A DNA stretch of 64,000 nt. Origin: Sphingomonas sp. Leaf407. Lineage in GTDB: Bacteria; Pseudomonadota; Alphaproteobacteria; Sphingomonadales; Sphingomonadaceae. Numbering within the stretch: the first letter of the stretch is position 1; the number at the start of each line of letters is the position of its first letter. The notes under the pieces were generated by a model. It worked only from the letters and a program-made list of their open reading frames with translations, searched no databases and was not told where the DNA came from. The stretch lies in NCBI RefSeq assembly GCF_001425385.1, contig NZ_LMQO01000002.1, positions 1 through 64,000 on the forward strand, read 5' to 3'. The position numbers and the translations under genes are program-made. This document shows positions 27,565-37,111 of this stretch, piece by piece.

Positions 27565-28778
27565 GCGGTTATGCCCTGAAGCAGCTTGGGCAGCTTGCCG
27601 GTTTCGCCGCGCGCTTCGGCCATGAACGCGGCTTTCAGCGGGGGGATCGAATCGACCGCTGACAGGCCGAAGCGGCGCACCGCGCTCGCCGCCTTGCCGG
27701 GGATGCCGAACAGCCGGGTGAGGCCATCGGTCGCCAGCGCCACCGCGAAGGTGTCGAGACCCCGCCAGCGCTGGTAGCGCTCGAGCAGATAGGGATCGCC
27801 GAGGTCGAGCCCGGTGCGTTTGCCGTCGACCAGCACCTCGGTCAGCGCCGCGACGTCGCGCAGGCCGAGGTTCAACCCCTGTCCGGCGATCGGGTGGATG
27901 CCGTGCGCGGCATCGCCGACCAGTACCAGCCGGTCCGCCGTGATCCGCGCGGCATGGTGGAAGCCCAATGGATAGCTGGAGCGCGCCGACAGGTTCGACA
28001 GGGTCCCGAGGAACCCGCCCATTTTCTTCGACGCTTCGGCAAGAAAGGCGCGGTTTGACAGCTTGAGCATGGCGTCGCGGTCCTTCGCATCGACCGTCCA
28101 CACGATCGCCGAGCGGTGGCCGTGCGCGTCGTCGTTCAACGGCAGGATCGCGAACGGGCCTGCCGGGTAGAAGATCTCGTAGGCGATATTCTCGTGCGGT
28201 TCGGCGTGGCCGAGCGTGGTGATGATCGCGGCATGATCGTACGACCATTTGGCCACGCGAATGCCCGCGCTTTCCCGCGTCGGCGAATTGCGCCCCTCGG
28301 CGGCGATCAGCAGCGGCGCGGTGAGCGTATCGCCGCCGGCGGTCGTCACCGTCACGCCGGTCGCGCCGCGCTGCACGTCGAGCGCACGGTCGCGGTAACG
28401 CAGGTCGAGATGGGGGCTGGCGACGGCGGCGTCGTAGATCGCGCGGCGCAGGCGCTTGTTCTCGTACATCACCCCTACCGGATCGTCGGCGGCATCGGGG
28501 ATGAAGTCGAGCTTGCCCGGTGCCAAGCCATCCGTCGCGCGGATCGCGGCGATCGGGCAGCCCTCTGCCCCCAACCCCGGCGTGATGCCGATCGCGTCGA
28601 ACATCCGGTGCGTCGCGCTGGCGATCGCCGAGGCGCGGCCGTCGAACCCCGGGGCCAGCGTCACCGCCGGATCGACCGGATCGAGGATGATCGACGAAAT
28701 GCCGTGAACGCCGAGCGATACGCCCAACGTGCTGCCGACCAGCCCGCCCCCCAGGATGATGACGTCCGCCTGTGCCAT
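27561..28778 (-). CDS. UbiH/UbiF/COQ6-family FAD-dependent hydroxylase
   Basis: This 405-residue flavoprotein monooxygenase has an N-terminal FAD-binding VIILGGGLVGSTLGVSLG near residues 6-23, FDGRASAIASATHRMFDAIG (family-specific), the DG-type middle motif LLIAAEGRNSPTRESAGI and FAD-ribityl GDAAHGIHPIAGQGLNLGLRD near 298-317. The family hydroxylates the ubiquinone ring. It is probably a Ubi-pathway enzyme, but which ring position cannot be told from sequence. It is divergent from ftsK with a 134-bp gap and convergent with the crotonase gene. Confidence 0.87.
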   Translation of the reverse strand: MAQADVIILGGGLVGSTLGVSLGVHGISSIILDPVDPAVTLAPGFDGRASAIASATHRMFDAIGITPGLGAEGCPIAAIRATDGLAPGKLDFIPDAADDPVGVMYENKRLRRAIYDAAVASPHLDLRYRDRALDVQRGATGVTVTTAGGDTLTAPLLIAAEGRNSPTRESAGIRVAKWSYDHAAIITTLGHAEPHENIAYEIFYPAGPFAILPLNDDAHGHRSAIVWTVDAKDRDAMLKLSNRAFLAEASKKMGGFLGTLSNLSARSSYPLGFHHAARITADRLVLVGDAAHGIHPIAGQGLNLGLRDVAALTEVLVDGKRTGLDLGDPYLLERYQRWRGLDTFAVALATDGLTRLFGIPGKAASAVRRFGLSAVDSIPPLKAAFMAEARGETGKLPKLLQGITA

Positions 28779-28912
28779 GAAGTCCGTCCGTTCCTGCGAA
28801 GTCGTTGGATGACGCCCGATCTAGGGGTTGCGGCCACCCGCCGCAACGCCGCCTTGACGACGCGGTACACCCCGGCGCAAACCGATCGCCTTATCGAACA
28901 GGAATCGAACGA

Positions 28913-31279
28913 ATGGCGACCAACGCGCAGCCGCTGTTGTGGCGCGAGGCGATGAAGGCGGGGGCGAAGCGCAGCGGCGCGTTGATCGGGGCGACGTTGT
29001 TGTTCGTCGGCGTGCTGCTGATCGTGCTGGCGCTGCTCGGCTATTCGCCCGCCGACCCGTCGCTCAGCACGGCGGCGGGCGGCCCGATCGCCAACAAGCT
29101 GGGCGCGCCCGGCGCGATGGTCGCCGACCTGTTGCTGATGCTGTTCGGCGTGCCGGTGGCGTTGCTGTTGCCGCTGGCGCTGATCGTCAGCGTGCGGTTG
29201 TGGCGCGACGTGGCGGTGGGGCCGTGGAAGTACATGATCCGCGACTGCGTGGTCGGGGTGCTGGCGATGGGCACCACGCTCGCCTTCGTGTCGGGCGACG
29301 CGATCCTGACGCTGCCGGCGGGCTATGGCGGGGTGATCGGCTGGAGCATCGCCACCGCCGTGCAGGGGCTGATCCATCTGATCGGCCAGCCCGTCGCCGA
29401 GCTGTGGCTGATCCGCGTCGTGGCGCTGCTGTGCGGCGTGTTCGGTATCTGGCGCTGGGCCAAGGGGCTGACGATCGAGATTCCCGATGGCACCTTCCGC
29501 CTGCCCAGGTTCGAACGTCGCGCCAGGGCGGTCGCCGCCACCCGCGATGCCGCCGCCGACGATGCACCGTTCGACATGGCCCCTGTAGCACCCTTCGTCG
29601 GCGATCCGCTGTCGGACGAGGACGACGATGACGTTCCCGCCGCCGTACCGCCGCGCCAGCGTGCCGAGGCCGATCGCCGCCCGCCGCCGGTGATCGCCGA
29701 CCGTAAGGCATCGCCTGCGCTGGCCAGCGCGCCGAAACCCGCGAGCAGCGAAGGCCGCGACAATTTCGCGCTTCCGTCGCTCGACCTGCTCTCGCGCGCG
29801 CCCGCGTCGAGCGGGCCGACGATCGACAAACAGGCGCTGGAGCGCAACTCGCGGCTGCTCGAAAGCGTGCTCGACGACTTCAACGTGAAGGGGCAGATCG
29901 TGAAGGTCTCGCCCGGCCCGGTCGTCACCATGTACGAACTGGAACCGGCACCGGGCATCAAGGCCAGCCGGGTGATCCAGCTGGCCGATGACATCGCGCG
30001 CAACATGTCCGCCATCTCGGCGCGCGTCGCGACGATTCCGGGGCGTACCGTCATCGGCATCGAACTGCCCAACCAGAAGCGCGAGACGGTCAACCTCCAC
30101 GAACTGATGGCGAGCCAGGCGTTCGCCGACCAGAATGCGCAGCTCCCCATCGTGCTCGGCAAGAATATCGCCGGCGATCCGGTGGTCGCCGACCTTGCCC
30201 CCATGCCGCACCTGCTGGTCGCGGGCACCACTGGCTCTGGCAAGTCGGTGGGCCTTAACTGCATGATCCTGTCGCTGCTCTACCGGCTGACGCCGGACCA
30301 GTGCCGCATGATAATGATCGATCCCAAGATGCTCGAACTCAGCATGTATCGCGGCATCCCCCATCTGCTGGCGGACGTCGTGACCGATCCGCCAAAGGCG
30401 GTCCGCGCGCTCAAATGGGCGGTCGAGCAGATGGAGGACCGCTATCGCATGATGGCGTCGATCAACGTCCGCAGCCTCGCCAGCTTCAACGAAAAGGTCC
30501 GCGCGGCGACCGCCAAGGGGCAGAAGCTCGGTCGCAAGGTACAAACCGGCTACGACGCCGAAAACGGCACGCCGGTGTATGAGGAGGAGACGCTCGACCT
30601 CGCCCCGCTGCCGCAGATCGTGGTGATCGTCGACGAACTCGCCGACCTGATGATGACGGCGGGCAAGGAGGTGGAATTCCTGATCCAGCGCCTCGCGCAA
30701 AAGGCGCGCGCGGCGGGCATCCACCTCATCATGGCGACGCAGCGCCCCTCGGTCGACGTCATCACCGGCGTCATCAAGGCGAACCTGCCGACGCGGATCA
30801 GCTTCCACGTCACCAGCAAGATTGATTCGCGCACCATCCTCGGCGAACAGGGGGCCGAGCAACTGCTCGGGCGTGGCGACATGCTCTACATGCCCGGCGG
30901 CAAGGCGCTGGCCCGCGTCCACGGGCCGTTCGTCAGCGACGACGAGGTGCAGGCGGTGTCCGATTTCTGGCGGAGCCAAGGCGCGCCCGACTATATCGAC
31001 GCGGTGGTCAACGAACCCGAAGGCGATGCCGGCTTCAGCCTCGACGGCGCGCCCACCGGCAATGATTCCCCCGAGGACCAGATCTTCCGTCAGGCGTGCC
31101 AGTTGGTCGCCGAAAGCCAGAAGGCGTCGACGAGCTGGCTGCAACGCCAGTTGCGCGTCGGCTACAACTCCGCCGCGCGCCTCATCGAACGGATGGAGAA
31201 GGAGGGCCTCGTCTCGCGTCCCGACCATGTCGGCCGGCGCGAGGTGCTGATGGATGCCGACGGTCGCCCGGCGGGGTAG
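28913..31279 (+). CDS. ftsK: DNA translocase FtsK/SpoIIIE
   Basis: This 788-residue protein couples chromosome segregation to division. There are four N-terminal membrane helices (residues about 25-45, 62-85, 105-125 and 160-185) and an acidic, Pro/Ala-rich linker (to about 290). The alpha/beta motor has Walker A LVAGTTGSGKSVGLN near 438-452 and Walker B IVVIVDELADLMM near 570-582. A C-terminal gamma winged helix (QLVAESQKASTSWLQRQLRV) would read polar KOPS-like sequences. The ATG at 28913 follows AGGAATCGAACGA. The motor/gamma part is highly conserved; the short linker is usual for sphingomonads. Confidence 0.96.
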   Translation: MATNAQPLLWREAMKAGAKRSGALIGATLLFVGVLLIVLALLGYSPADPSLSTAAGGPIANKLGAPGAMVADLLLMLFGVPVALLLPLALIVSVRLWRDVAVGPWKYMIRDCVVGVLAMGTTLAFVSGDAILTLPAGYGGVIGWSIATAVQGLIHLIGQPVAELWLIRVVALLCGVFGIWRWAKGLTIEIPDGTFRLPRFERRARAVAATRDAAADDAPFDMAPVAPFVGDPLSDEDDDDVPAAVPPRQRAEADRRPPPVIADRKASPALASAPKPASSEGRDNFALPSLDLLSRAPASSGPTIDKQALERNSRLLESVLDDFNVKGQIVKVSPGPVVTMYELEPAPGIKASRVIQLADDIARNMSAISARVATIPGRTVIGIELPNQKRETVNLHELMASQAFADQNAQLPIVLGKNIAGDPVVADLAPMPHLLVAGTTGSGKSVGLNCMILSLLYRLTPDQCRMIMIDPKMLELSMYRGIPHLLADVVTDPPKAVRALKWAVEQMEDRYRMMASINVRSLASFNEKVRAATAKGQKLGRKVQTGYDAENGTPVYEEETLDLAPLPQIVVIVDELADLMMTAGKEVEFLIQRLAQKARAAGIHLIMATQRPSVDVITGVIKANLPTRISFHVTSKIDSRTILGEQGAEQLLGRGDMLYMPGGKALARVHGPFVSDDEVQAVSDFWRSQGAPDYIDAVVNEPEGDAGFSLDGAPTGNDSPEDQIFRQACQLVAESQKASTSWLQRQLRVGYNSAARLIERMEKEGLVSRPDHVGRREVLMDADGRPAG

Positions 31280-31428
31280 GACACGACCCCCTCTTACACG
31301 TCCATGACGTACCGGGTTATGAGCCCGGCGACCGATGTCGTGTCCCGCAGCCGGTATAACAGTCCGGCCATGCTTTTCATCGCGAACCAAGCGCCGATGT
31401 AGCAGGCGCGTGAACGAAGGATTTCCGA

Positions 31429-32223
31429 ATGACCGACCTGACGTTGAACGACGGCCGCACCATCCCCGCGATCGGTTTCGGCACTTATCTGGTCCCGCCC
31501 GAGGACGCCGAACGCCTGTCGCGCGAGGCGTTGGATGCCGGCTATCGGCTGGTCGATACCGCTGCTTTCTATGGAAACGAAGCCGGGGTTGGCGCGGCGA
31601 CCGGCGGGACCGATGCGTTCGTCACCACCAAATTGTGGCGCGACGCGATGGGTTATGACGAGGCGCTGCGCGCGTTCGACGCCAGTGTCGCCAACCTGCC
31701 CAGGATCGACCTGTTCCTGATCCACTGGCCGATGCCGTCGCAGGACCGCTATGTCGATACGTGGCGCGCGCTGGTGGCGTTGCAGAAGGACGGCCGGGTC
31801 GGCTCGATCGGCGTGTCGAACTTCTCGCCCGAGCATCTCGACCGGATCGCCGATGCGACGGGTGTGGTGCCGGCGCTCAACCAGATCGAGCTGCATCCGA
31901 CCTTTCAGCAGCGTAAGGCACGCGCCGCGCACGAACGGCTCGGCATCGTGACGCAGAGCTGGTCGCCGCTGGGGCAGGGCAAGCTGCTCGCCGATCCGGT
32001 GATCGCCGGCATCGCCCGCGACATCGGCGCGACCCCGGCGCAGGTGATCCTCGCATGGCATTTGCAGGCCGGTTTGGGTGTGATTCCCAAGGCATCGTCG
32101 CGCGCGCGGATCGAGGAGAATCTGGCGGCGCAGTCGGTCACATTGTCGGGCGAACAGGTCGCCGCGATCGATGCGCTCGACCGTGCGGACGGCCGCCTCG
32201 GCCCCGATCCCGACACGCTGTAA
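31429..32223 (+). CDS. Aldo/keto reductase
   Basis: This 264-residue NADP-dependent (beta/alpha)8 oxidoreductase has the catalytic tetrad: Asp and Tyr in LVDTAAFYGNE near residues 41-51, Lys in TTKLWRDAM near 66-74 and His in FLIHWPMPSQD near 97-107. VGSIGVSNFSPEHL and VIPKASSRARIEEN (cofactor binding) are also present. It is similar in size to 2,5-diketo-gluconate reductase-type AKRs (AKR5). The physiological aldehyde or ketone is unknown. GAAGGATTTCCGA precedes the ATG. It is monocistronic, flanked downstream by a MITE-like repeat. Confidence 0.9.
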   Translation: MTDLTLNDGRTIPAIGFGTYLVPPEDAERLSREALDAGYRLVDTAAFYGNEAGVGAATGGTDAFVTTKLWRDAMGYDEALRAFDASVANLPRIDLFLIHWPMPSQDRYVDTWRALVALQKDGRVGSIGVSNFSPEHLDRIADATGVVPALNQIELHPTFQQRKARAAHERLGIVTQSWSPLGQGKLLADPVIAGIARDIGATPAQVILAWHLQAGLGVIPKASSRARIEENLAAQSVTLSGEQVAAIDALDRADGRLGPDPDTL

Positions 32224-32256
32224 GCCATTTCCGGTAGTGGGGAAGGATTGCGAGGA

Positions 32257-32442
32257 CCCATCGACATTCAGCCGGACGGCGGCTCAGGCGCCTCCCCTCC
32301 CTGAGAAGGGAGGGGCCGGGGGTGGGTCGGCTGCTAAGGAAACGTACGCGCTCCACAACCGGCCAACCCACCCCCAACCCCTCCCTTGTCAGGGAGGGGA
32401 GCAGATTGGGACGGCATTTCGTTGAATGTCGATCCGCCCTAG
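32257..32442. repeat. MITE-like element 3: TCGACATTCA ends around CCTCCCT palindrome
   Basis: The left end is CATCGACATTCAGCC and the right end is GTTGAATGTCGATCCGCCCT. The core contains CTCCCCTCCCTGAGAAGGGAGG and CCTCCCTTGTCAGGGAGGGGA. The last part, read on the minus strand, repeats the left 57 bases of the element at 19603-19787. It lies directly before hrpB, whose ribosome-binding site AGAGGT starts at its edge, so hrpB transcription may cross it. Confidence 0.7.
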
Positions 32443-32453
32443 AGGTCGCTGCG

Positions 32454-34886
32454 ATGCTTCCGATCCATGCCGTCCTCCCCGATCTGCTGACCGTCTTGCG
32501 TGCCCGCTCGTCTGCCGTGCTCGTCGCACCGCCCGGCGCGGGCAAGACGACGGCGGTCGCGCCCGCGCTGCTCGCCGAACCATGGGTCGGCGGCGAAATC
32601 CTGTTGCTGTCGCCGCGTCGGATCGCCGCGCGCGCCGCCGCCGAACGCATGGCGGCGACCGCCGGCGAGGGCGTCGGCCGGACCTTCGGCTATGCCACGC
32701 GAATGGACAGCAAGCGGTCGGCGTCGACGCGGGTGACGGTGATGACCGAGGGCATCTTCGTCGCGCGGATCCAGGCCGATCCCGAGCTGGCCGGGGTGTC
32801 GGCGGTGCTGTTCGACGAGGTTCACGAACGCAGCCTCGACAGCGATTTCGGCCTGGCACTCGCGCTCGATGCGCAAGCCGCGTTGCGGCCCGATCTGCGC
32901 ATCCTCGCCATGTCGGCGACGCTCGACGGTGATCGTTTCGCCGCGTTGATGGACGATGCACCAGTGATCGAGAGCGAGGGGCGCAGCTATCCGCTGGAGC
33001 TGCGGCATCTGGGCCGCAATGCCGAAAGCCGGATCGAGGATGCGGTGGCGGCCACGATCCGCCTTGCGCTCAGGGAAAACGATGGTGGCATCCTCGCCTT
33101 CCTGCCCGGGGTCGCCGAGATCGAACGCACCGCGCAGCGGCTGGTCGTGCCCGAGGGCGTGGTGCTGCACCGGCTGCACGGCACGCTGCTGCCCGCCGAA
33201 CAGCGCGCGGCGATCGCGCCCGACCCGGAAGGGCGGCGCAAGATCGTGCTGGCGACCAGCATCGCCGAAACCTCGCTGACGCTCGACGGGATCCGGGTAG
33301 TGGTCGATTCGGGGCTGGCGCGGCGACCGCGTTACGACCGGGCGGCGGGGATGACCCGCCTCACCACCGAGCGTGTGAGCCAGGCGGCGGTGACGCAGCG
33401 TGCCGGGCGCGCGGCACGGCAGGGGCCGGGGGTCGCCTATCGCCTGTGGGAAGCCGCCGCCACCGCCGGGCTGCCGCGCTTCGATCCGCCCGAGATACTG
33501 GAGGCCGATCTGTCGGCGCTGGTGCTCGAATGCGGCAAATGGGGGGTGGGCGATCCGACGAGCCTGCGCTGGCTCGACCCGCCCAGCGCGGCGGCGGTCG
33601 AGGAGGCGCGCGCGCGGCTGACCACGCTCGGTGCGATCGATAGCGATGGACGGCCGACGCCGCATGGCCTCGCTATCGCCGCGCTGCCGCTCAATCCGCG
33701 GCTCGGGCATATGTTGATCCGCGCCGGGGAGGGCGGGTTCGCCGGTGTCGCCGCCGAGGTCGCGGTGCTGCTCGGCGAACGCGGTCTGGGCGGCAACGAC
33801 ATTGATCTCGACCCGCGCCGTCGCCGCTGGCTGTCCGAGCGCGGGCAACGCGCCGATGGCGCGCGGCGGCTGGCCGACCGGTGGCGGCGATTGGTGGCGG
33901 GGCGCGACGATTCGCCGGCCGATGCGCTGGCGCGCAGCGTCGCGCTGGCCTTTCCCGACCGAATCGCCAAGCGGCGCGACGCGGCGGGCGAGCGCTGGGC
34001 GTCGGTCGGCGGGCGCGGTTTCCGGCTGGAGGGCGGCGGCTTCGGATCGAGCGAATGGCTGGCGGTGGCGGAGACGCAGGGGCAGGCGGCGGGCGCGCGC
34101 ATCCTGTCGGCGGTGGCGATCGAGCCGGCGAGTGTCGAGGCGCTGTTCGGCGAGGCGATCGTGACCCGGCGCAGCGTGACCTTCGATCCCGCGACCGGGG
34201 CGATCACCGCGCTGCGCGAACGGCGGCTGGGGGCGGTACGGCTGTCGTCGGGGCCGGACGCCGCCGCCTCGCGCGAGGAGATCGCCGATGCATTGCTCGA
34301 AGGGGTACGGCGCGACCTTTCGTTATTGTCTTGGGCTGGGGGAGCGGAGGCGCTGCGGCGGCGATCGGCGTTCGTCGCGGCGATGCGGGGCGACGACGAT
34401 CCGCTGGGCGATGGCGCATTGCTCGCCACGCTCGACGACTGGTTGCCGCCGTTGCTGGCGGGCAAGCGCCGGCTCGACGTGGTCGATCCGGCGGCGTTGC
34501 ACGATGCGCTGGAGGGGCAGGCGGGCTGGGACTGGATGCAGCAGGTGCGCCGCCTCGCGCCTGCCCGGTTCGAGAGTCCCGCCGGTTCGACCCACGCGAT
34601 CGACTATGCCGCCGAAGGGGGGCCACGGGTCGAGCTGCGCGTGCAGGCGCTGTTCGGGCTGGCCACCCATCCGATGGTCGCCGGGGTGCCGCTGACCTTG
34701 AGCCTGACCTCGCCCGCCGGACGGCCGATCCAGACGACGCGCGACCTGCCCGGGTTCTGGGCGGGAAGCTGGCGCGAGGTGTCGAAGGAGATGCGCGGCC
34801 GCTATCCGCGCCATCCATGGCCCGATGATCCGGCGGCGGCGTCGGCGACATTGCGCACCAAGAAGGCGGACGCGCGGCGGGGATGA
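32454..34886 (+). CDS. hrpB: ATP-dependent helicase HrpB
   Basis: This 810-residue DEAH/RHA-family helicase has Walker A APPGAGKTTAVAPALLAEP near residues 24-42, DEVHERSLDSDFGLAL near 122-137 (DEVH variant), SATLDGDRF near 155-163, SIAETSLTLDGIRVVVDSG near 267-285 and QRAGRAARQGPG near 310-321. The HrpB-specific C-terminal region includes LFGLATHPMVAGVPLTL and LPGFWAGSWREVSKEMRGRY. Bacterial HrpB is probably an RNA helicase, but its cellular role is not known. The ATG at 32454 follows AGAGGTCGCTGCG. It is monocistronic. Confidence 0.93.
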   Translation: MLPIHAVLPDLLTVLRARSSAVLVAPPGAGKTTAVAPALLAEPWVGGEILLLSPRRIAARAAAERMAATAGEGVGRTFGYATRMDSKRSASTRVTVMTEGIFVARIQADPELAGVSAVLFDEVHERSLDSDFGLALALDAQAALRPDLRILAMSATLDGDRFAALMDDAPVIESEGRSYPLELRHLGRNAESRIEDAVAATIRLALRENDGGILAFLPGVAEIERTAQRLVVPEGVVLHRLHGTLLPAEQRAAIAPDPEGRRKIVLATSIAETSLTLDGIRVVVDSGLARRPRYDRAAGMTRLTTERVSQAAVTQRAGRAARQGPGVAYRLWEAAATAGLPRFDPPEILEADLSALVLECGKWGVGDPTSLRWLDPPSAAAVEEARARLTTLGAIDSDGRPTPHGLAIAALPLNPRLGHMLIRAGEGGFAGVAAEVAVLLGERGLGGNDIDLDPRRRRWLSERGQRADGARRLADRWRRLVAGRDDSPADALARSVALAFPDRIAKRRDAAGERWASVGGRGFRLEGGGFGSSEWLAVAETQGQAAGARILSAVAIEPASVEALFGEAIVTRRSVTFDPATGAITALRERRLGAVRLSSGPDAAASREEIADALLEGVRRDLSLLSWAGGAEALRRRSAFVAAMRGDDDPLGDGALLATLDDWLPPLLAGKRRLDVVDPAALHDALEGQAGWDWMQQVRRLAPARFESPAGSTHAIDYAAEGGPRVELRVQALFGLATHPMVAGVPLTLSLTSPAGRPIQTTRDLPGFWAGSWREVSKEMRGRYPRHPWPDDPAAASATLRTKKADARRG

Positions 34887-34890
34887 ACCC

Positions 34891-34974
34891 CGTCATCCCG
34901 GCGAAGGCCGGGGTCTTTCTCGTGGATACCGCAGCACGCGCCTCGCGGAGACCCCAGCCTGCGCTGGGGTGACG
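34891..34974. repeat. Paired CCCCGG/GTGACG palindromic repeats
   Basis: CGTCATCCCGGCGAAGGCCGGGGT (34891-34914) and GACCCCAGCCTGCGCTGGGGTGACG (about 34950-34974) are two members of the short palindrome family in opposite orientation. They lie between convergent hrpB and zapE and can fold as two hairpins or one larger one. Confidence 0.65.
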
Positions 34975-35007
34975 TGATGGGGAAGCGGAGCGCAGGCCGG
35001 CGGTAGC

Positions 35008-36114
35008 TCAGTCCGTGCCGTGGCCCTGCGCGAGATAGTCGTCGGAGCGCATTTCCTCCAGCCGGCTGATCGTGCGGTCGAATTCGAACCGGCCGTCGCC
35101 GCGCGGGTAGAGATCGCCCGGCCGGGCATCCGCCGCCGCCAGCAGCTTGACCTTATATTCGTAGAGCGCGTCGATCAGCGTCACGAACCGTGCCGCCTCG
35201 TTGCGGTTGTCCGGTCCCAGAACCGGGATGCCGACGAGGATGACGGTGTGGAACGTCCGCGCGACCGCCAGATAATCGGGCGCGCCGCGTGCCTCGCCGC
35301 ACAGCCGCTTGAAGCTGAACACGGCGACGCCTTTCAGCGCCTTGGGAACGTGCAGCGTGCGGCCACCGACGTCGAGGTCGCACGACGGCACATGATCGCG
35401 GTCTTCGACGGCATGGTCGGTCAGGCGGAAGAAGGCGGCGGACAGCGTGCTCGTAGCGGCCGGGCCGTTCGGCACCAGCCACGTATCGACCGCGCCCAGC
35501 CGGTCGCGGCGGTAATCGACCGGACCGTTGAGTGGCAGCACGTCAAGGTTCGCCTCGAGCAGCTTGATGAACGGCAGGAAGCTGTCGCGCTGCAACCCGT
35601 CCTTGTAGAGATCGGCCGGCGGACGGTTGGAGGTCGCGACCACCGTTACGCCGTGGGTCATCATCTCGGTGAACAGTCGCGACAGCACCATTGCGTCGGC
35701 GGTGTTGTTGATGACCATCTCGTCGAAGGCGAGGAGCTTCAGATCCTTGGCCAGTGCCTCGGCGACCGGGGGCACCGGGTTGCCCGCTTCCTTGGCGCGT
35801 TCGACGGCAAGGCGGCTGTGGACCTCGATCATGAAGGCGTGGAAATGGACGCGGCGTTTGGCCGGTTCGGCGACGCAGTCGTAGAACAGGTCCATCAGCA
35901 TCGACTTGCCGCGCCCGACCCCGCCCCACAGATACACGCCGCGCGGGGCCGGCGCGCCGCTGCCGGTCAGCCGGGCGAACAGGCCGCGCTTGGGCGGGGT
36001 ATCGATCTGGCCGGCGAGCCGCGACAATCGTTCGGCGGCGGCGCGCTGTTCGGGGTCGGGGCGGAGTTCACCGCTGGCCACCAGCGAGTCGTAACGGGCA
36101 AGAACGGTCTGCAA
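35008..36114 (-). CDS. zapE: Cell division protein ZapE (AFG1-family ATPase)
   Basis: This 368-residue AAA-type ATPase has Walker A YLWGGVGRGKSMLMDLFYD near residues 61-79, Walker B LLAFDEMVINN near 127-137 and sensor VVATSNRPPADLYKDGLQR near 158-176, all typical of ZapE/AFG1. ZapE interacts with the Z-ring in E. coli; eukaryotic AFG1 (LACE1) helps mitochondrial protein turnover. TTG at 36114 is used: an in-frame TGA lies two codons upstream (36118-36120), so no earlier start is possible. It follows sdhB on the same strand across a 73-bp hairpin-bearing gap, an arrangement common in sphingomonads. Confidence 0.92.
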   Translation of the reverse strand: MQTVLARYDSLVASGELRPDPEQRAAAERLSRLAGQIDTPPKRGLFARLTGSGAPAPRGVYLWGGVGRGKSMLMDLFYDCVAEPAKRRVHFHAFMIEVHSRLAVERAKEAGNPVPPVAEALAKDLKLLAFDEMVINNTADAMVLSRLFTEMMTHGVTVVATSNRPPADLYKDGLQRDSFLPFIKLLEANLDVLPLNGPVDYRRDRLGAVDTWLVPNGPAATSTLSAAFFRLTDHAVEDRDHVPSCDLDVGGRTLHVPKALKGVAVFSFKRLCGEARGAPDYLAVARTFHTVILVGIPVLGPDNRNEAARFVTLIDALYEYKVKLLAAADARPGDLYPRGDGRFEFDRTISRLEEMRSDDYLAQGHGTD

Positions 36115-36129
36115 CGATCAATCCACCAA

Positions 36130-36173
36130 GGGTTCGAGCCGGTCGAAAACGGGCTTCGGGCAGGCTCGAACCC
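36130..36173. repeat. Inverted repeat between sdhB and zapE
   Basis: GGGTTCGAGCC (36130-36140) and GGCTCGAACCC (36163-36173) are perfect 11-bp arms around a 22-base loop. The hairpin sits between the sdhB stop and the zapE start. It could stabilise sdhB mRNA or reduce read-through into zapE; there is no T tract. Confidence 0.7.
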
Positions 36174-36187
36174 GATGGGGCGCCGGA

Positions 36188-36967
36188 TCAGATGGCGCGT
36201 TCGACTTCCATCTTCTTGATTTCGGCAATCGCCTTGGCCGGGTTCAGCCCCTTGGGGCAGACGTTGGCGCAGTTCATGATCGTGTGGCAGCGATAGAGGC
36301 GGAACGGATCTTCCAATTCGTCAAGCCGCTCGCCGGTCATCTCGTCGCGGCTGTCGGCCAGCCAGCGATAGGCCTGCAACAGAATTGCGGGACCCAGGAA
36401 CTTGTCGCTGTTCCACCAGTAGCTGGGGCACGAGGTCGAGCAGCAGGCGCACAGGATGCACTCGTACAGCCCGTCGAGCTTCGCGCGATCGTCAGGCGAC
36501 TGGAGCCGTTCCTTGCCGGCGGGTTCGGGCGTCACCGTCTGGAGCCACGGCTTGATTGAGGCATATTGCGCGTAGAAATGGGTGAAATCGGGGACGAGGT
36601 CCTTGATGACTTCCATGTGCGGCAACGGCGTGATGCGAATGTCGCCCTTGATGTCCTCGATCGCGGTGGTGCAGGCGAGGCCGTTGCGTCCGTCGATGTT
36701 CATCGAGCAGGATCCGCAAATGCCTTCGCGGCACGAACGACGGAAGGTGAGCGAGGGGTCCTGCTCCGACTTCATCTTGATGAGCGCGTCGAGCACCATC
36801 GGGCCGCATTCGTCGAGATCGATCTCGAAATCGTCGTAGCGCGGGTTCTGGCCCGAATCCGGGTCGTAGCGATAGACCTTGAACTTCTTGATCCGGCCCT
36901 TCGTCGCCGACGTGTGGGTCGTGCCCTTCTGGATGCGGCTGTTCTTGGGCAAACGGAATTCGGCCAT
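36188..36967 (-). CDS. sdhB: Succinate dehydrogenase iron-sulfur subunit
   Basis: SdhB carries electrons from the FAD subunit to ubiquinone in complex II. The 259-residue protein has the complete cluster set: [2Fe-2S] [21 protein letters not shown] near residues 79-99, [4Fe-4S] [16 protein letters not shown] near 169-184 and [3Fe-4S] [17 protein letters not shown] near 226-242. It is on the minus strand, while sdhCDA are on the plus strand 11.8 kb downstream, so complex II is encoded at two loci. No second sdhB is visible in the window. The ATG at 36967 is the only sensible start. Confidence 0.97.
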   Translation of the reverse strand: MAEFRLPKNSRIQKGTTHTSATKGRIKKFKVYRYDPDSGQNPRYDDFEIDLDECGPMVLDALIKMKSEQDPSLTFRRSCREGICGSCSMNIDGRNGLACTTAIEDIKGDIRITPLPHMEVIKDLVPDFTHFYAQYASIKPWLQTVTPEPAGKERLQSPDDRAKLDGLYECILCACCSTSCPSYWWNSDKFLGPAILLQAYRWLADSRDEMTGERLDELEDPFRLYRCHTIMNCANVCPKGLNPAKAIAEIKKMEVERAI

Positions 36968-37111
36968 GGTGCTCGCTCGGTCAGCTTGGGGGCGATGCTC
37001 CGCCCGATATGCGCGTCAGATACATGACAGGTAGTGCTGCCGCAAATGCGAACAAGGGAAAAACGCGCTGTGTTCGTGCGGTGCCGGGGCGGGCCGGCAC
37101 CGCACGACCCT